A stretch of 64,000 nucleotides of DNA from Nocardia sputorum (GCF_027924405.1 NZ_AP026978.1:7006001-7070000); one strand, 5' to 3'. Shown: positions 8,075 to 16,996, counted from the stretch's first letter. Notes: a model not told the origin generated them from the sequence alone. A program made the numbers and translations.

Positions 8075-8920
8075 ATGGCATCATCGACCGACGTCCGATA
8101 TATCCGCTACCTGCGACGTGCGCTGCTGTGGGCGTTCGCCGCCGGAGCGGCCGCCCTCCTGGGCATGTGGTGCAACGCCGGGGAGGCATCGGCCCAGCCG
8201 GTGACCATCCCGGGCGTGGGAACGTTCGAGATCTCCGACGATATTCCGCTTCCCGACTCGCCGGAGAAGCTTTTCCGGAACAACGCCATACTTCCCGTCA
8301 CCGAGACACCCGTCGCCGGTGAATTCGCGGAAATCGAGGACATCGCGGGAGCCTCGGTGCCGCAAATCGAAATCGCGCCGGCCACGCTCGGCCCGGCGAT
8401 CGAGTTCCCGATTTCGGTGGCCGTCCCCGTGATCGAGCTGCCGGTGCCGACGATCGTTCCGGCCATCGACATCCCGCTGCTCGGCCTGCTTCCCGAGATC
8501 GAGCTCCCCTTCCTCGGCGACATCCCGCAGATCATGCCGCGGGCGCCCACCCCGCCCGCGGCGGTGATACCGCAGAAGACCGCAGGCGAAATGGCGGTCG
8601 ACGCGGCCCGGACCAAGATCGGATCCGATTACAGCTACGGCGCGGTCGGCCCCGACACCTTCGATTGCTCCGGACTGGTGCAGTGGTCCTACGAGCAGGC
8701 CGGCATCGAACTGCCGCGCACCAGCTACGACCAGCTCGCCGCCGGAACGCCGATACCGCTCGACGATCTGCGCCCAGGCGACATGGTGTCGTTCTACGGC
8801 GGAAGTCACTCCGCCCTCTACGCGGGCGATGGCAAAGTCATCCATGCCTCGACATACGGCACGGGAGTCACCACGTCCCCGCTCTCTTCGATGCCGGTGA
8901 CCGGCGCCCGCCGCTTCTGA
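8075..8920 (+). CDS. Secreted NlpC/P60 peptidoglycan endopeptidase (RipA/RipB-like)
   Basis: A 281-residue protein with an N-terminal hydrophobic signal segment ending near ASA-QP at about residue 42. A roughly 120-residue low-complexity spacer rich in Pro, Ile and Glu follows, then a C-terminal NlpC/P60 domain. The catalytic cysteine is in FDCSGLVQWSYEQAG, and the histidines are in GGSHSALY and KVIHAST. It would cleave peptide stems of peptidoglycan outside the membrane. The IPxIExP-type spacer repeats are unusual and may act as a wall-spanning stalk. GGAGGA precedes the ATG. The neighbour at 8955 is convergent. Confidence 0.92.
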   Translation: MASSTDVRYIRYLRRALLWAFAAGAAALLGMWCNAGEASAQPVTIPGVGTFEISDDIPLPDSPEKLFRNNAILPVTETPVAGEFAEIEDIAGASVPQIEIAPATLGPAIEFPISVAVPVIELPVPTIVPAIDIPLLGLLPEIELPFLGDIPQIMPRAPTPPAAVIPQKTAGEMAVDAARTKIGSDYSYGAVGPDTFDCSGLVQWSYEQAGIELPRTSYDQLAAGTPIPLDDLRPGDMVSFYGGSHSALYAGDGKVIHASTYGTGVTTSPLSSMPVTGARRF

Positions 8921-8954
8921 CTCCCGCCGCGAAATCCGCGCCGACCGTTTCCGG

Positions 8955-10130
8955 TCAGAGCGCGACCGCCGCCGCTTCCAACCTCGCCAGCGTCTCGGTA
9001 TCCGGCCAGTGGCGAATCTCGTAGCGGCGAGGTGCGAGATCAGCGACCGGGTCGATGCCGGTCAGCGCGACGACAGCCTCGAACGGAACCTCGAACAGAC
9101 GCTCCAGCTCACCTCGGTCGTCACGGCAGAAGGCGACGTAGTCGGCCTCCGGCAAGAGATAGTCGACACCCTCGCCCCAGACGGTGATCGTGTAGGGACC
9201 GTTGTCGCCATGGCCGTACATGACCGAACCGACGTAGGCGGGCTCGATGGCGTAGGGCGTGAACTCCATATCGCTCTCGACGATCTCGTTGAGAATCTGC
9301 GCCTGCGCCTCGTATTCGGTGACCGCCAGACCACATCGGGCGCGCTGCACGGCGGGCAGGTGGCGGTGCGCGGGCGAACGATCGAGCGGTATCACCGCTC
9401 CGCTGTCGTCCACGAGGTAACCCTGCGGCGAGATCGGGCGAGGCGCGTCACGGTACTGCTCTTCCACGGCCTCGAAAATGGGGTCGAGATCGGTGACGCC
9501 GGAGGCGACGATCAGTGTGTCGACGTCGGGCATGAACGCGACGGATGATGTCCCGGAACCGGCGAGCCGGCCGGGGAGCAGCGGCCAGGAGGAGCAGTAG
9601 CCGTTGCCGTCGTCGACGAAATGCAGGATTCCGTCTTCTTCGATACCGGTGAAACCCATGATCTCGCCGAGATTCTCGCGCGCGACGGCGAAGACGTCGT
9701 CCGCGCTCACGCCCCACTCCCGCAACGACGCGTAGGTGACGATCGATCGGGTATGGGGCATGTCGATGGCGACCATCTCGTCCACGAACGGAAAGGCGGG
9801 GCGCGCGACCGGTCGCGACTCGGGTTCGATGCCTACGCCGAAGCTGTTGGGACGCAACACAGGTCGCAGCATCGACCGAACCGACGGCCAATCCGGGGCC
9901 GGAGCACGTAGCTCGCGCAGGGCATCGCAGTGTTGTGCCACGCGGTCCTCGCGTTCCGCCGGATCGAGGTTACGGGTTTCGTGAAAGATGTTGTGCAGGT
10001 CGATAATCAGATCCCCCGTGCGTATCGCGAACTCGTCGGGCTGGTATTCGACGTCGGTCTCGCCCAGCGTGGACAGCTGTCGCATCACGAGCGCGGCGAA
10101 CGCGGTGGCTTCGTCTTCGATGTTCTGCAC
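8955..10130 (-). CDS. DUF1444 (YtpQ-like) family protein
   Basis: A 391-residue cytoplasmic protein. Its middle section matches the YtpQ/UPF0354 pattern: LRPVLRPNSFG, then FPFVDEMVAIDMPHTRSIVTY, DDVFAVARENL, and FMPDVDTLIVASG. A further C-terminal part of about 130 residues carries acidic and aromatic patches. The start is taken as the GTG at 10130; the ORF stays open further upstream, but that part overlaps the membrane-protein gene in another frame. No catalytic motif is visible and the function of the family is unknown. The gene is convergent with the NlpC/P60 gene and lies 44 bp downstream of the DUF1275 gene. Confidence 0.65.
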   Translation of the reverse strand: MQNIEDEATAFAALVMRQLSTLGETDVEYQPDEFAIRTGDLIIDLHNIFHETRNLDPAEREDRVAQHCDALRELRAPAPDWPSVRSMLRPVLRPNSFGVGIEPESRPVARPAFPFVDEMVAIDMPHTRSIVTYASLREWGVSADDVFAVARENLGEIMGFTGIEEDGILHFVDDGNGYCSSWPLLPGRLAGSGTSSVAFMPDVDTLIVASGVTDLDPIFEAVEEQYRDAPRPISPQGYLVDDSGAVIPLDRSPAHRHLPAVQRARCGLAVTEYEAQAQILNEIVESDMEFTPYAIEPAYVGSVMYGHGDNGPYTITVWGEGVDYLLPEADYVAFCRDDRGELERLFEVPFEAVVALTGIDPVADLAPRRYEIRHWPDTETLARLEAAAVAL

Positions 10131-10174
10131 GCGGCCACCGTAGTCGTGATCCCCGACCGACGTCCGGCGGCGGC

Positions 10175-10879
10175 TTACTCGCTCAGGGGACCGTGCCGGT
10201 CCAGGTGTAGGTAGGTGAATCCGGTGACGAGCAGGCACACCACGGTCGCGGTGATCAGCATCGCCCAGCCCGCGACCAGCAGACTCAGCAGTCCGCCGAG
10301 CAGCGCGCCGAGCCCGAAACCGGCGTAGAGCAGGAAATATCCGAGCCAGTCCGCGTAATCGCCGCCGCTGAGATGGCGCTCGATGCCCTGACCCATCTTG
10401 ACCAGCGTCCCGGTGACGTAGCTGAGCGGCACCGACACCTCGCCGTTCTGCACGAACGACGTGTTCAACGCGCCGACGCCGAAGGCGACGAACATGATCG
10501 GCAGCAGGCCGATCGGCTCGTCGGAGGCTTGGTACTCGAGGACGTCGACGGCCGAGGCCACGGCCAGGCAGACGGTGGTGAGCAGGGTGGGTCCGTGCGG
10601 ATGTCCGGACCAGTAGCGCCTGCGGCACCACGAGGCCACGACCACCCCCGACAGGAACGACGCGAGCAATCCGGCGGCGGCCAAACCCATGTCCGGCTCG
10701 TCGTGGAAGTAACCGAGGACGGCTCGTTCGGTATTGCCCGTCATGAATGTGACGAAATAGCCGGCCGTATGCATGAACGCCGCCGCGCCGATAAGCCCGG
10801 CGAGCGCGGCCAGCACCCAGGACAATCTGGCCTCGCTGTCGAAAAGCGCCTTCTTGCGACTTTCTTCCAGCTCCGGCAC
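10175..10879 (-). CDS. YoaK/DUF1275 family membrane protein
   Basis: A 234-residue integral membrane protein with about six hydrophobic segments. It carries the family signature AAFMHTAGYFVTFMTGNTERA near the N-terminus and NTSFVQNGEVSVPLSYVTGTLVKMGQ in the middle. The GTG start at 10879 is preceded by AAGGAG at a good distance, so the longer frame to 10966 is not used. The DUF1275 family is widespread and its transport substrate is not established. It may form a unit with the DUF1444 gene 44 bp downstream. Confidence 0.85.
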   Translation of the reverse strand: MPELEESRKKALFDSEARLSWVLAALAGLIGAAAFMHTAGYFVTFMTGNTERAVLGYFHDEPDMGLAAAGLLASFLSGVVVASWCRRRYWSGHPHGPTLLTTVCLAVASAVDVLEYQASDEPIGLLPIMFVAFGVGALNTSFVQNGEVSVPLSYVTGTLVKMGQGIERHLSGGDYADWLGYFLLYAGFGLGALLGGLLSLLVAGWAMLITATVVCLLVTGFTYLHLDRHGPLSE

Positions 10880-11121
10880 TGACCGAACTCCTTCCGGTAC
10901 GAGGCGACACCCCAGTGAAGCAGGCTTCTCAGTGGATTTCGCCCACGCAGCACCGACGATTGCCATTAGATCGCCAGCGCTGCAAGGAGCGCCTGGTTCC
11001 TGCGCTTGGATCGGTGGCGCTTCCAGGGGACCCGAGGCATGGATTCGCGTCGTCGGAACCGGCAGGCCCCCGCAGGGCGTAGCGAGCCGTCCGCGAGTCG
11101 CCGCTCGGTTACCGTGCTGAG

Positions 11122-12051
11122 GTGGATACTCTGCTCGACTTCCTGCTGACCGAACCGGTGGCGGCCGCGCCGCTGGACGATGTCGCCGCGGCGTGGACGC
11201 GACACCGGGTGGCGGCGAACCGATTCGACCAACCGGTCGAGATCGCGATCGCAGGCGGCTTCGGCGCCGACCGGCTGGGGTTCGCCTTCCTGTCCGGTTA
11301 TCAGGAGGCGCTGCGGACGCTGATTCCGGATCTGCCGGACGACGAGTTGGTCGCGATGTGCGCCACCGAGGAGGGCGGCGGTCACCCCTCCGCGATCCGC
11401 ACCGGGCTCACCGAACGAGAGGGGGTCTGGCGGGTCGACGGTGTCAAGTCGTTCGCGACCATGGGCTCCTTCGCGCGGCAACTGGTCGTGATCGCCAGCG
11501 CAGGCACGGCCGCGGACGGACGGAATCGACTGCGCGCCTGCCTGGTCGAGGCCGGCGATGCCGGGGTCCGCCTGACCGATCATCCCCCGCTCGTGTTCGC
11601 GCCCGAGGTTCCACACGCCTCGGTTGTGCTGACCGATGTGCCCGCGCTGGTGCTCCCGGGTGACGGATATCTGGACTACCTGAAGCCGTTCCGGACGATC
11701 GAGGACATTCACGTGCTGGCCGCCACGCTCGGCTGGCTGGTGCGGGTGGCGCGGGCGTCGGCCTGGCCGCGCGAGAGCCTGCAACGGCTGCTGACCTTGG
11801 TGGCGGCCGTGCGCGGCCTGGACATCGATGCGCCGACTTCTCCGGGCGTGCACGTCGCCCTCGGCGGCGTCTTCGCGTCCTTCGCCGCGTTGGCGACCGA
11901 GCTGGAGCCATTGTGGCAGACCGCGGACCCGGCGACCCGGCAGCGGTGGGAGCGGGACCGTCCGTTGCTCGCCACCGCCGGGCGGGTGCGCGAGCAGCGG
12001 CTCGTCGCGGCGTGGCGAGCGGTGGAAGCAGGAGAGGACCGGGCGGAATAG
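11122..12051 (+). CDS. Acyl-CoA dehydrogenase-like protein (short, divergent)
   Basis: A 309-residue protein (GTG start) with acyl-CoA-dehydrogenase character. CATEEGGGHPSAIRTGLTER and WRVDGVKSFATMGS resemble the middle beta domain of the family, and a helical C-terminal part follows. It is about 70-80 residues shorter than a normal acyl-CoA dehydrogenase and lacks the usual catalytic glutamate motif and terminal FAD-contact region. It may be a non-canonical flavoprotein or an inactive paralogue. It is monocistronic, followed by two strong hairpins. Confidence 0.65.
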   Translation: MDTLLDFLLTEPVAAAPLDDVAAAWTRHRVAANRFDQPVEIAIAGGFGADRLGFAFLSGYQEALRTLIPDLPDDELVAMCATEEGGGHPSAIRTGLTEREGVWRVDGVKSFATMGSFARQLVVIASAGTAADGRNRLRACLVEAGDAGVRLTDHPPLVFAPEVPHASVVLTDVPALVLPGDGYLDYLKPFRTIEDIHVLAATLGWLVRVARASAWPRESLQRLLTLVAAVRGLDIDAPTSPGVHVALGGVFASFAALATELEPLWQTADPATRQRWERDRPLLATAGRVREQRLVAAWRAVEAGEDRAE

Positions 12052-12078
12052 GCGCTCGACCTGTCCCGGAAATGGGGA

Positions 12079-12117
12079 GCGGGCCTCGGCGAAGGGGGGG
12101 AGTTAGCCGAGGCCCGC
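12079..12117 (+). terminator. Strong GC hairpin after the dehydrogenase-like gene
   Basis: Perfect 12-bp arms GCGGGCCTCGGC (12079-12090) and GCCGAGGCCCGC (12106-12117) with a 15-nt loop, 28 bp after the stop. There is no T-run, as often in actinobacterial terminators. Confidence 0.7.
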
Positions 12118-12122
12118 GTAGG

Positions 12123-12147
12123 GTCGGCCCGGGGGGGAGGGGCCGAC
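12123..12147 (+). terminator. Second hairpin in tandem
   Basis: Arms GTCGGCCC (12123-12130) and GGGCCGAC (12140-12147) follow the first hairpin by 5 bp, giving a double-hairpin terminator region. Confidence 0.55.
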
Positions 12148-12876
12148 GAGAACGATGCTACTCGATGATCTGCGATTGTGTGTGCGTGGGGACCGCCACG
12201 TTCCAAGTTTTTTCGGGTTGGCTTACTTATGGCCGACCCCCGACGGTCGCGGTGAGCCGATCGGTGGTCCGCGCTGCGGCGGACCGTTGGCCTGTTGTTA
12301 GCCAAAAGTCTTGTCGAACAAGCTCTTCCGTGTAGCACTGTCGCTTTGACCTGCCGAAGTGCGGGGCGGTGTGGAACATGCCGACCAGTCGCCGCGCCAC
12401 GAATCGGCAATGCGTCCGGGCGTGTCGGCACGCCGGTCACGGTTGCACCACGTGTCGCCCGTCTCCGGGCGACGCCCGAACTGTGTCGTACCCCGATGCG
12501 AACATGCGTTCGTGTCCACCGACTCGATCGTCCGCACGAAGCGCATCCGCGCGTCGCGAGAGCCCGCGTTCGAATCGTCGCGATCCGAGTACGGGCTCTG
12601 CTCGATTCAGGTAGTGCGCTACCCGCGCTCCGATGCCCGGCCCACGAGATCATCGAACCGGTCGCATTCCGATCCGGTACCCCCGAGCACCACTGGATCG
12701 GAATGCGGCCTTCTCGCGTGGCTCGGGCCGCCCGGTCGTGGCGGAGACAATTCGGATGAATTTGTCGGCGACCCGGACAATACTGACTCGGTATCGGCCG
12801 GTCACCCGATCCAGCGCATCGATCGGCGCTCGGCGGCGCACGGAAGCGCATCGAACTCAACAACCTCAGGAGAATC
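12148..12876. other. 729-bp stretch without a convincing gene
   Basis: Open frames exist here on both strands, but their protein sequences are Arg/Ser-rich, lack domains and lack the codon pattern of the neighbours. The stretch separates the hairpins from the ABC exporter and probably contains that operon's promoter. GGAG lies about 7 bp before the ATG at 12877. Nothing else could be supported. Confidence 0.5.
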
Positions 12877-13881
12877 ATGCCCGACGCAATAGTCGCCGAG
12901 GGGCTGGTCAAAAGATACGGCCAGCTGGTGGCCCTCGACGGACTCGACCTGCGAGTCCCGGAAGGCACCGTCACCGCCCTGCTCGGACCCAACGGCGCAG
13001 GTAAGACCACCACCGTCCGGGTGCTCACGACCCTGCTCGTGCCGGATGCCGGGCACGCGACGGTCGCGGGAATCGACGTGCTGCGCGATCCGCAGACACT
13101 GCGGTCCCGCATCGGGGCGTCGGGGCAATATGCCGCGGTCGACGAATATCTCACCGGTTTCGAGAATTTGGAAATGGTGGGACGTCTTTATCACATGGGC
13201 GTGCAGCGGAGTAAGGAACGCGCGCGCGAATTGCTCGACCGATTCCGGCTCACCGAAGCCGCGGACCGGCCGGTCAAGGGCTACTCCGGCGGTATGCGCC
13301 GTCGCCTCGACCTGGCGGGTGCGCTGGTCGCCAATCCACCCGTCCTGTTCCTCGACGAGCCGACCACCGGGCTGGATCCCCGTGCCCGCCTCGACCTCTG
13401 GGACGTCATCGAGGAACTGGTCGCGAGCGGGACCACGTTGCTGCTGACCACGCAGTACATGGAGGAGGCGGATCGGCTCGCCGATTCGATCGCGGTGATC
13501 GACCGCGGCAAGGTGATCGCCAAGGGCACCGCGGACGAACTCAAGACCATGGTCGGCGGTGATCGCATCGAGTTGACCGTCGACCGCGCCGACAATCTCG
13601 CGACGGCCGAAGCCGCCCTGAAGAGCCTGGCCGATGGCGAGATCCACCTCGAACCGGGGTTGCGCCGGATCATCGTTCCGGTCGCCGACGGATCGCAGGC
13701 ATTGGTGGAGGCGGTCGGGCGGCTGGCCGAGCACAGCGTGCAGATCCACGATGTCGGTCTGCGCCGCCCGTCCCTGGACGATGTCTTCCTCACCCTCACC
13801 GGCCACGAGGCGGAGACGATCGCCGACGGCGGCACGACGACGCACGCCCAGTTGGAAGCTACGGAAGGAACGACCCGATGA
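12877..13881 (+). CDS. DrrA-type ABC transporter ATP-binding protein
   Basis: A 334-residue ATPase with Walker A GPNGAGKTT, signature YSGGMRRRLD, Walker B VLFLDEPTTGLDP and the H-loop region TTQYMEEADRLAD. The C-terminal extension after about residue 225 is typical of the DrrA (daunorubicin resistance) group and ends near RRPSLDDVFLTLTGHEAE. It would energise export through the permease whose start overlaps its stop by 4 bp. Family members export drugs, antibiotics or lipids; the substrate cannot be deduced. Confidence 0.93.
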   Translation: MPDAIVAEGLVKRYGQLVALDGLDLRVPEGTVTALLGPNGAGKTTTVRVLTTLLVPDAGHATVAGIDVLRDPQTLRSRIGASGQYAAVDEYLTGFENLEMVGRLYHMGVQRSKERARELLDRFRLTEAADRPVKGYSGGMRRRLDLAGALVANPPVLFLDEPTTGLDPRARLDLWDVIEELVASGTTLLLTTQYMEEADRLADSIAVIDRGKVIAKGTADELKTMVGGDRIELTVDRADNLATAEAALKSLADGEIHLEPGLRRIIVPVADGSQALVEAVGRLAEHSVQIHDVGLRRPSLDDVFLTLTGHEAETIADGGTTTHAQLEATEGTTR

Positions 13882-14726
13882 CCGCGACGGCTTCGGTCCC
13901 GGCACGGCCCTCGCTGGGCGCGCGACTGTCCATAGTGGTCAGCGACAGCGTGACCATCGCGAAACGCAACGTCATCAAGATCAAACGGGTGCCCGACGTG
14001 CTGATCTTCTCCACGTTGTCGCCGATCATGTTCGTGTTGCTGTTCGCCTACGTCTTCGGCGCGGCCATCGATGTGCCCGGTCTGTCCGGTGGTTACCGCG
14101 AGTTCCTCATCGCGGGCATCTTCGCGCAGACCGTGGTGTTCGGCGCGACCTTCACCGGTGCGGGGCTGGCCGAGGACATGCAGAAGGGCATCATCGACCG
14201 ATTCCGCTCCCTGCCGATGGCCTCCTCGGCGGTATTGGTCGGTCGCACGGTCAGCGATGTGGTGATCAACGTGGTCAGCCTGACGGTCATGTCGCTGACC
14301 GGTCTGCTCGTCGGCTGGCGGATTCGCGGCTCGTTCCTGGACGCGGTGCTGGCCTACATCCTGTTGCTGCTGTTCGCCTACGCGGTGTCCTGGATCATGG
14401 CCGTGGTGGGCTTGCTGGTGCGGGCGCCGGAGGTGTTCAACAACGCGAGCTTCATGGTGATCTTCCCGCTCACCTTCATCGCCAACACCTTCGTCCCCAG
14501 TGACAAGCTGCCCACCGCTCTGCGCGTGATCGCGGAATGGAACCCCGTCTCCGCGCTCACTCAGGCGACGCGTGACCTGTTCGGCAACACCAGTCCGCTC
14601 GCGCCGACGTCGGACGCCTGGTCGCTGCGGCATCCGGTGATCACCTCCCTGGCCTGGGTGGTGGTGATCCTGGTGGTATTCGTGCCGCTGGCCCTGCGTC
14701 AGTACAAGAAGACCGTCAGTCGCTGA
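13878..14726 (+). CDS. DrrB-type ABC-2 permease
   Basis: A 282-residue integral membrane protein with about six transmembrane segments. It shows ABC-2/DrrB features: IKRVPDVLIFSTLSPIMFVLLFAYVFG near the start, then MQKGIIDRFRSLPM, FVPSDKLPTALRVIAEWNPVSALTQATRDLFG and a short basic tail. It overlaps the ATPase gene (ATGA), so a complete two-component exporter is encoded. The next gene is on the opposite strand, 15 bp away. Confidence 0.93.
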   Translation: MTATASVPARPSLGARLSIVVSDSVTIAKRNVIKIKRVPDVLIFSTLSPIMFVLLFAYVFGAAIDVPGLSGGYREFLIAGIFAQTVVFGATFTGAGLAEDMQKGIIDRFRSLPMASSAVLVGRTVSDVVINVVSLTVMSLTGLLVGWRIRGSFLDAVLAYILLLLFAYAVSWIMAVVGLLVRAPEVFNNASFMVIFPLTFIANTFVPSDKLPTALRVIAEWNPVSALTQATRDLFGNTSPLAPTSDAWSLRHPVITSLAWVVVILVVFVPLALRQYKKTVSR

Positions 14727-14741
14727 CCCGCGGCGCGCGTG

Positions 14742-14948
14742 TCAGTGCTCCGCGCCGGCTCCCGCCACCGGGGTCGGTGCGGAGCCGTTGCGGGAGTATC
14801 CGATGCGCGGCGGCGCGGGTGCGGGTTCCGGCTGCTGCGGCCGCCGGGTGCGAACCAGATAGGCCACGCCACCCGCCAGCGCGACGGCGGCCGCGAGGAT
14901 GAGCCGGTTACGTGAACGCGAAGAGACATGCAGGCGCCCCGAGGTCAT
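14742..14948 (-). CDS. Small single-pass membrane protein
   Basis: A 68-residue protein with a basic start (SRSRNRLIL), one hydrophobic segment (ILAAAVALAGGVAYLV) and a Pro/Ala-rich tail. The start at 14948 is chosen over an upstream in-frame ATG at 15044 because the latter would run back into the ppiA promoter region. It occupies roughly the place of the membrane gene Rv0008c between alaT and ppiA in M. tuberculosis, though it is shorter. Function unknown. Confidence 0.6.
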   Translation of the reverse strand: MTSGRLHVSSRSRNRLILAAAVALAGGVAYLVRTRRPQQPEPAPAPPRIGYSRNGSAPTPVAGAGAEH

Positions 14949-15054
14949 GGGACCACTGTATGCACACCCCGGCGATTCGCGCAGGAGGCCCAGCTCACAA
15001 GCCGGTCCGGCCCAGTTCCGCGGCCTTGTCGCCGACCGTGGCACGATGGGCGGC

Positions 15055-15582
15055 GTGACCTCACCGAATCAGACATCCGTGGCAACGCTGCACACGAATC
15101 ACGGCGATATCAAGCTTTCGCTCTTCGGTAACCACGCGCCCAAGACGGTCCGCAATTTCCTAGGTCTCGCCGACGGTTCGGCGCCGTACACCACCGCGAA
15201 CGCGAGTGGAGGCAGCACCGGCCCGTTCTACGACGGCGCCCTGTTCCATCGCGTGATGGCCGGCTTCATGATCCAGGGCGGCGATCCCACCGGCACCGGG
15301 CGCGGCGGCCCCGGCTATGAATTCGGCGACGAGTTCCACCCCGAGCTGCGGTTCGATCGGGGCTACCTGCTGGCGATGGCGAACGCGGGGCCGGGCACCA
15401 ACGGCTCGCAGTTCTTCATCACCGTCGGCCCGCAGCCCCATCTCAACCGCAAGCACACGATCTTCGGCGAAGTGGTGGACCCGGATTCCCGGAAGGTCGT
15501 CGACACGATCGCGGCCACCAGGACCGATCGCAACGACCGGCCGCTGGAGCCCGTCGTCATCACCAAGATCACGATCGAATGA
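15055..15582 (+). CDS. ppiA: Cyclophilin-type peptidyl-prolyl cis-trans isomerase
   Basis: About 175 residues of cyclophilin. It begins TSVATLHTNHGDIKLSLFGNHAPKT and contains the active-site signature FHRVMAGFMIQGGDPTGTG, the AMANAGPGTNGSQFFITVG block and HTIFGEV. It catalyses proline isomerisation in folding proteins; no signal peptide is seen, so it is cytoplasmic. The GTG at 15055 is used by analogy with orthologues; an ATG at 15046 is also possible. Its place beside a rhomboid gene, PH-domain gene and crgA matches Rv0009. Confidence 0.93.
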   Translation: MTSPNQTSVATLHTNHGDIKLSLFGNHAPKTVRNFLGLADGSAPYTTANASGGSTGPFYDGALFHRVMAGFMIQGGDPTGTGRGGPGYEFGDEFHPELRFDRGYLLAMANAGPGTNGSQFFITVGPQPHLNRKHTIFGEVVDPDSRKVVDTIAATRTDRNDRPLEPVVITKITIE

Positions 15583-15586
15583 GACT

Positions 15587-16456
15587 ATGAACCCCCAGCC
15601 GCCCGCACCCACGTGCGTCCGCCATCCGAATCGCCCTACCGGCCTGGCCTGCACCCGGTGCGGGCGGCCGTCCTGTGCGGAGTGCCTGCGCCCAGCAGCC
15701 GTCGGCCAGCACTGTGTCGACTGTCTGCGCGCGGATCAGCGTAGCGCCGCGCCGGTGCGGACGGTCTCGGGCGCAGCGGCTCGAACGTCCGCTCCCTATG
15801 TGACCTACGCGCTGATCGCGATCAACGTCGTGATCTACGCGATCACCGCCGCCCAGGCCAAGAGCTTGATGGACAACCAGCTGGGCTCCGCGCTGTTCAT
15901 CGACTGGGTCTTGTACGCACCGGCGGTCGCGGACGGCGAATGGTGGCGGGTGCTCGGTTCGGGTTTCCTGCACTACGGCCCGATCCATCTGCTGCTCAAC
16001 ATGTTCGCCCTGTACGTGGTGGGCCGGGATGCCGAGCTGGTGCTCGGCCGGTCGCGCTATCTGGCGGTGTACCTGGTCTCGCTGCTCGGCGGGTCCGCCG
16101 GGGTCATGCTGTTCGCGCAGCACAGCCTCACAGCGGGTGCGTCCGGAGCGGTGTACGGCATGTTCGGTGCGATCACGGTCATCCTGATCCGGCTGCGGCA
16201 GAATCCGAATCAGATGCTCATCATCATCGGCATCAATGTGTTCATCAGCCTGTCGCTGCCCGGCATCTCGCTCTGGGGTCATCTGGGCGGACTGGCCGCG
16301 GGCACGCTCGCGACCCTCGGCATCCTGTTCCTGCCCGGCTGGCTGCGCGTGCGGACTCCGCAAGCGGCGCGGACTGTCGGCTGGGTGGCAGTGGCTCTGG
16401 TCGCATTCGCGGCTCTGGCCGCGGTGACTGTGAGCGCGGTCACTTCTGCTGTCTGA
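15587..16456 (+). CDS. Rhomboid-family intramembrane serine protease
   Basis: A 289-residue protein. The N-terminus is a cytoplasmic Cys/His-rich zinc-ribbon-like segment (CVRHPNRPTGLACTRCGRP, then CAECLRP and HCVDC). Six or seven transmembrane segments follow. The catalytic serine is in TAGASGAVYGMFG and the histidine in WGHLGGLAAG, and the HLLLNMFALYVVG segment (HxxxN) is also conserved. It would cleave transmembrane substrates within the membrane. It begins 4 bp after the ppiA stop, so co-transcription is likely. Confidence 0.92.
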   Translation: MNPQPPAPTCVRHPNRPTGLACTRCGRPSCAECLRPAAVGQHCVDCLRADQRSAAPVRTVSGAAARTSAPYVTYALIAINVVIYAITAAQAKSLMDNQLGSALFIDWVLYAPAVADGEWWRVLGSGFLHYGPIHLLLNMFALYVVGRDAELVLGRSRYLAVYLVSLLGGSAGVMLFAQHSLTAGASGAVYGMFGAITVILIRLRQNPNQMLIIIGINVFISLSLPGISLWGHLGGLAAGTLATLGILFLPGWLRVRTPQAARTVGWVAVALVAFAALAAVTVSAVTSAV

Positions 16457-16466
16457 CAGCGGGATT

Positions 16467-16482
16467 CGCTTCACGTGAAACA
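16467..16482. promoter_or_regulatory. parS-like centromere site
   Basis: CGCTTCACGTGAAACA matches the bacterial parS consensus TGTTTCACGTGAAACA at 14 of 16 positions. It lies between the convergent rhomboid and PH-domain genes. parS sites bound by chromosomal ParB cluster near oriC, and this gene block is oriC-proximal in relatives. Only one copy was seen in the window. The sequence match is direct; ParB binding is inferred. Confidence 0.7.
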
Positions 16483-16510
16483 TTTCGTCGGCAGCGGGAC
16501 GAATGTCTCG

Positions 16511-16996
16511 TCAGCGGGTCTTGTCCTCGGTGAGCCGCAGCGCTCCCACCAGGTCTTGGTAGACGAACTCCGGGTTGGCGCCCAGATCCCAGCGGCCGAA
16601 GATCAGCAGCCGCTCCGCGCCATCGTGCAGGACGTCGAGTTCCAGCATCGGCATCTTGCGCCCGAGACGCCGATAGCTCACCACCCGGGCGCGAACGATC
16701 TGGTCCGGGGCGTACTCGTCCGGTCCCGTCAGCGTGCGGACCACCATGCGTGGTCGCTCGCCGGTTACCACGGACAGCCGGGGGCGTTGCCGGAATCCGA
16801 GCCCGGCGAGCCCGAGCAGGCCGACGGCTGCGAGCCCGACGAGCAGGCGGCTCGCCGCCTCGGTGGTCACCACCGCGGCGACGGCCAAGGCGATGCCGCC
16901 GACGGCGACCGCGACGAGCGCGGGCGTCGGCGTGCTCCAGGTCAGGTTCGGCTCGTCACGGTCCGGTGGGCCGGGGACGGAGCGCTCCGGACTCAC
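16511..16996 (-). CDS. PH-domain membrane protein (Rv0010c-like)
   Basis: About 161 residues. Two hydrophobic segments near the N-terminus (ALVAVAVGGIALAVAAVVTT and LLVGLAAVGLLGLAGLGF) are followed by a soluble part consistent with a bacterial PH-like domain (RPRLSVVTGERPRMVVRTLTG, then MLELDVLHDGAERLLIFGRWDLG). This is the topology of the conserved protein encoded between ppiA and crgA in mycolata. The start is uncertain: GTG 16996 is taken; TTG 17008 is an alternative. Function unknown; location suggests the cell envelope or division machinery. Confidence 0.75.
   Translation of the reverse strand: MSPERSVPGPPDRDEPNLTWSTPTPALVAVAVGGIALAVAAVVTTEAASRLLVGLAAVGLLGLAGLGFRQRPRLSVVTGERPRMVVRTLTGPDEYAPDQIVRARVVSYRRLGRKMPMLELDVLHDGAERLLIFGRWDLGANPEFVYQDLVGALRLTEDKTR

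Noticed and set aside
6070..8100. Direct repeat of the tRNA-Ala 3' end marking the far edge of an integrated element
   Set aside because: I compared the tail TTCGATTCCCCTAGGCTCC with the sequence downstream to about 8.1 kb and found no copy, so element borders cannot be given.
8955..10910. A 651-residue minus-strand ORF spanning two genes
   Set aside because: The part upstream of 10130 overlaps the DUF1275 membrane gene in another frame and has Arg-rich shadow composition; only the DUF1444-like part is real.
12295..12892. Several ORFs of 80-177 residues in the gap before the ABC exporter
   Set aside because: Arg/Ser-rich translations with no domain, no good start signals and codon usage unlike that of neighbours.
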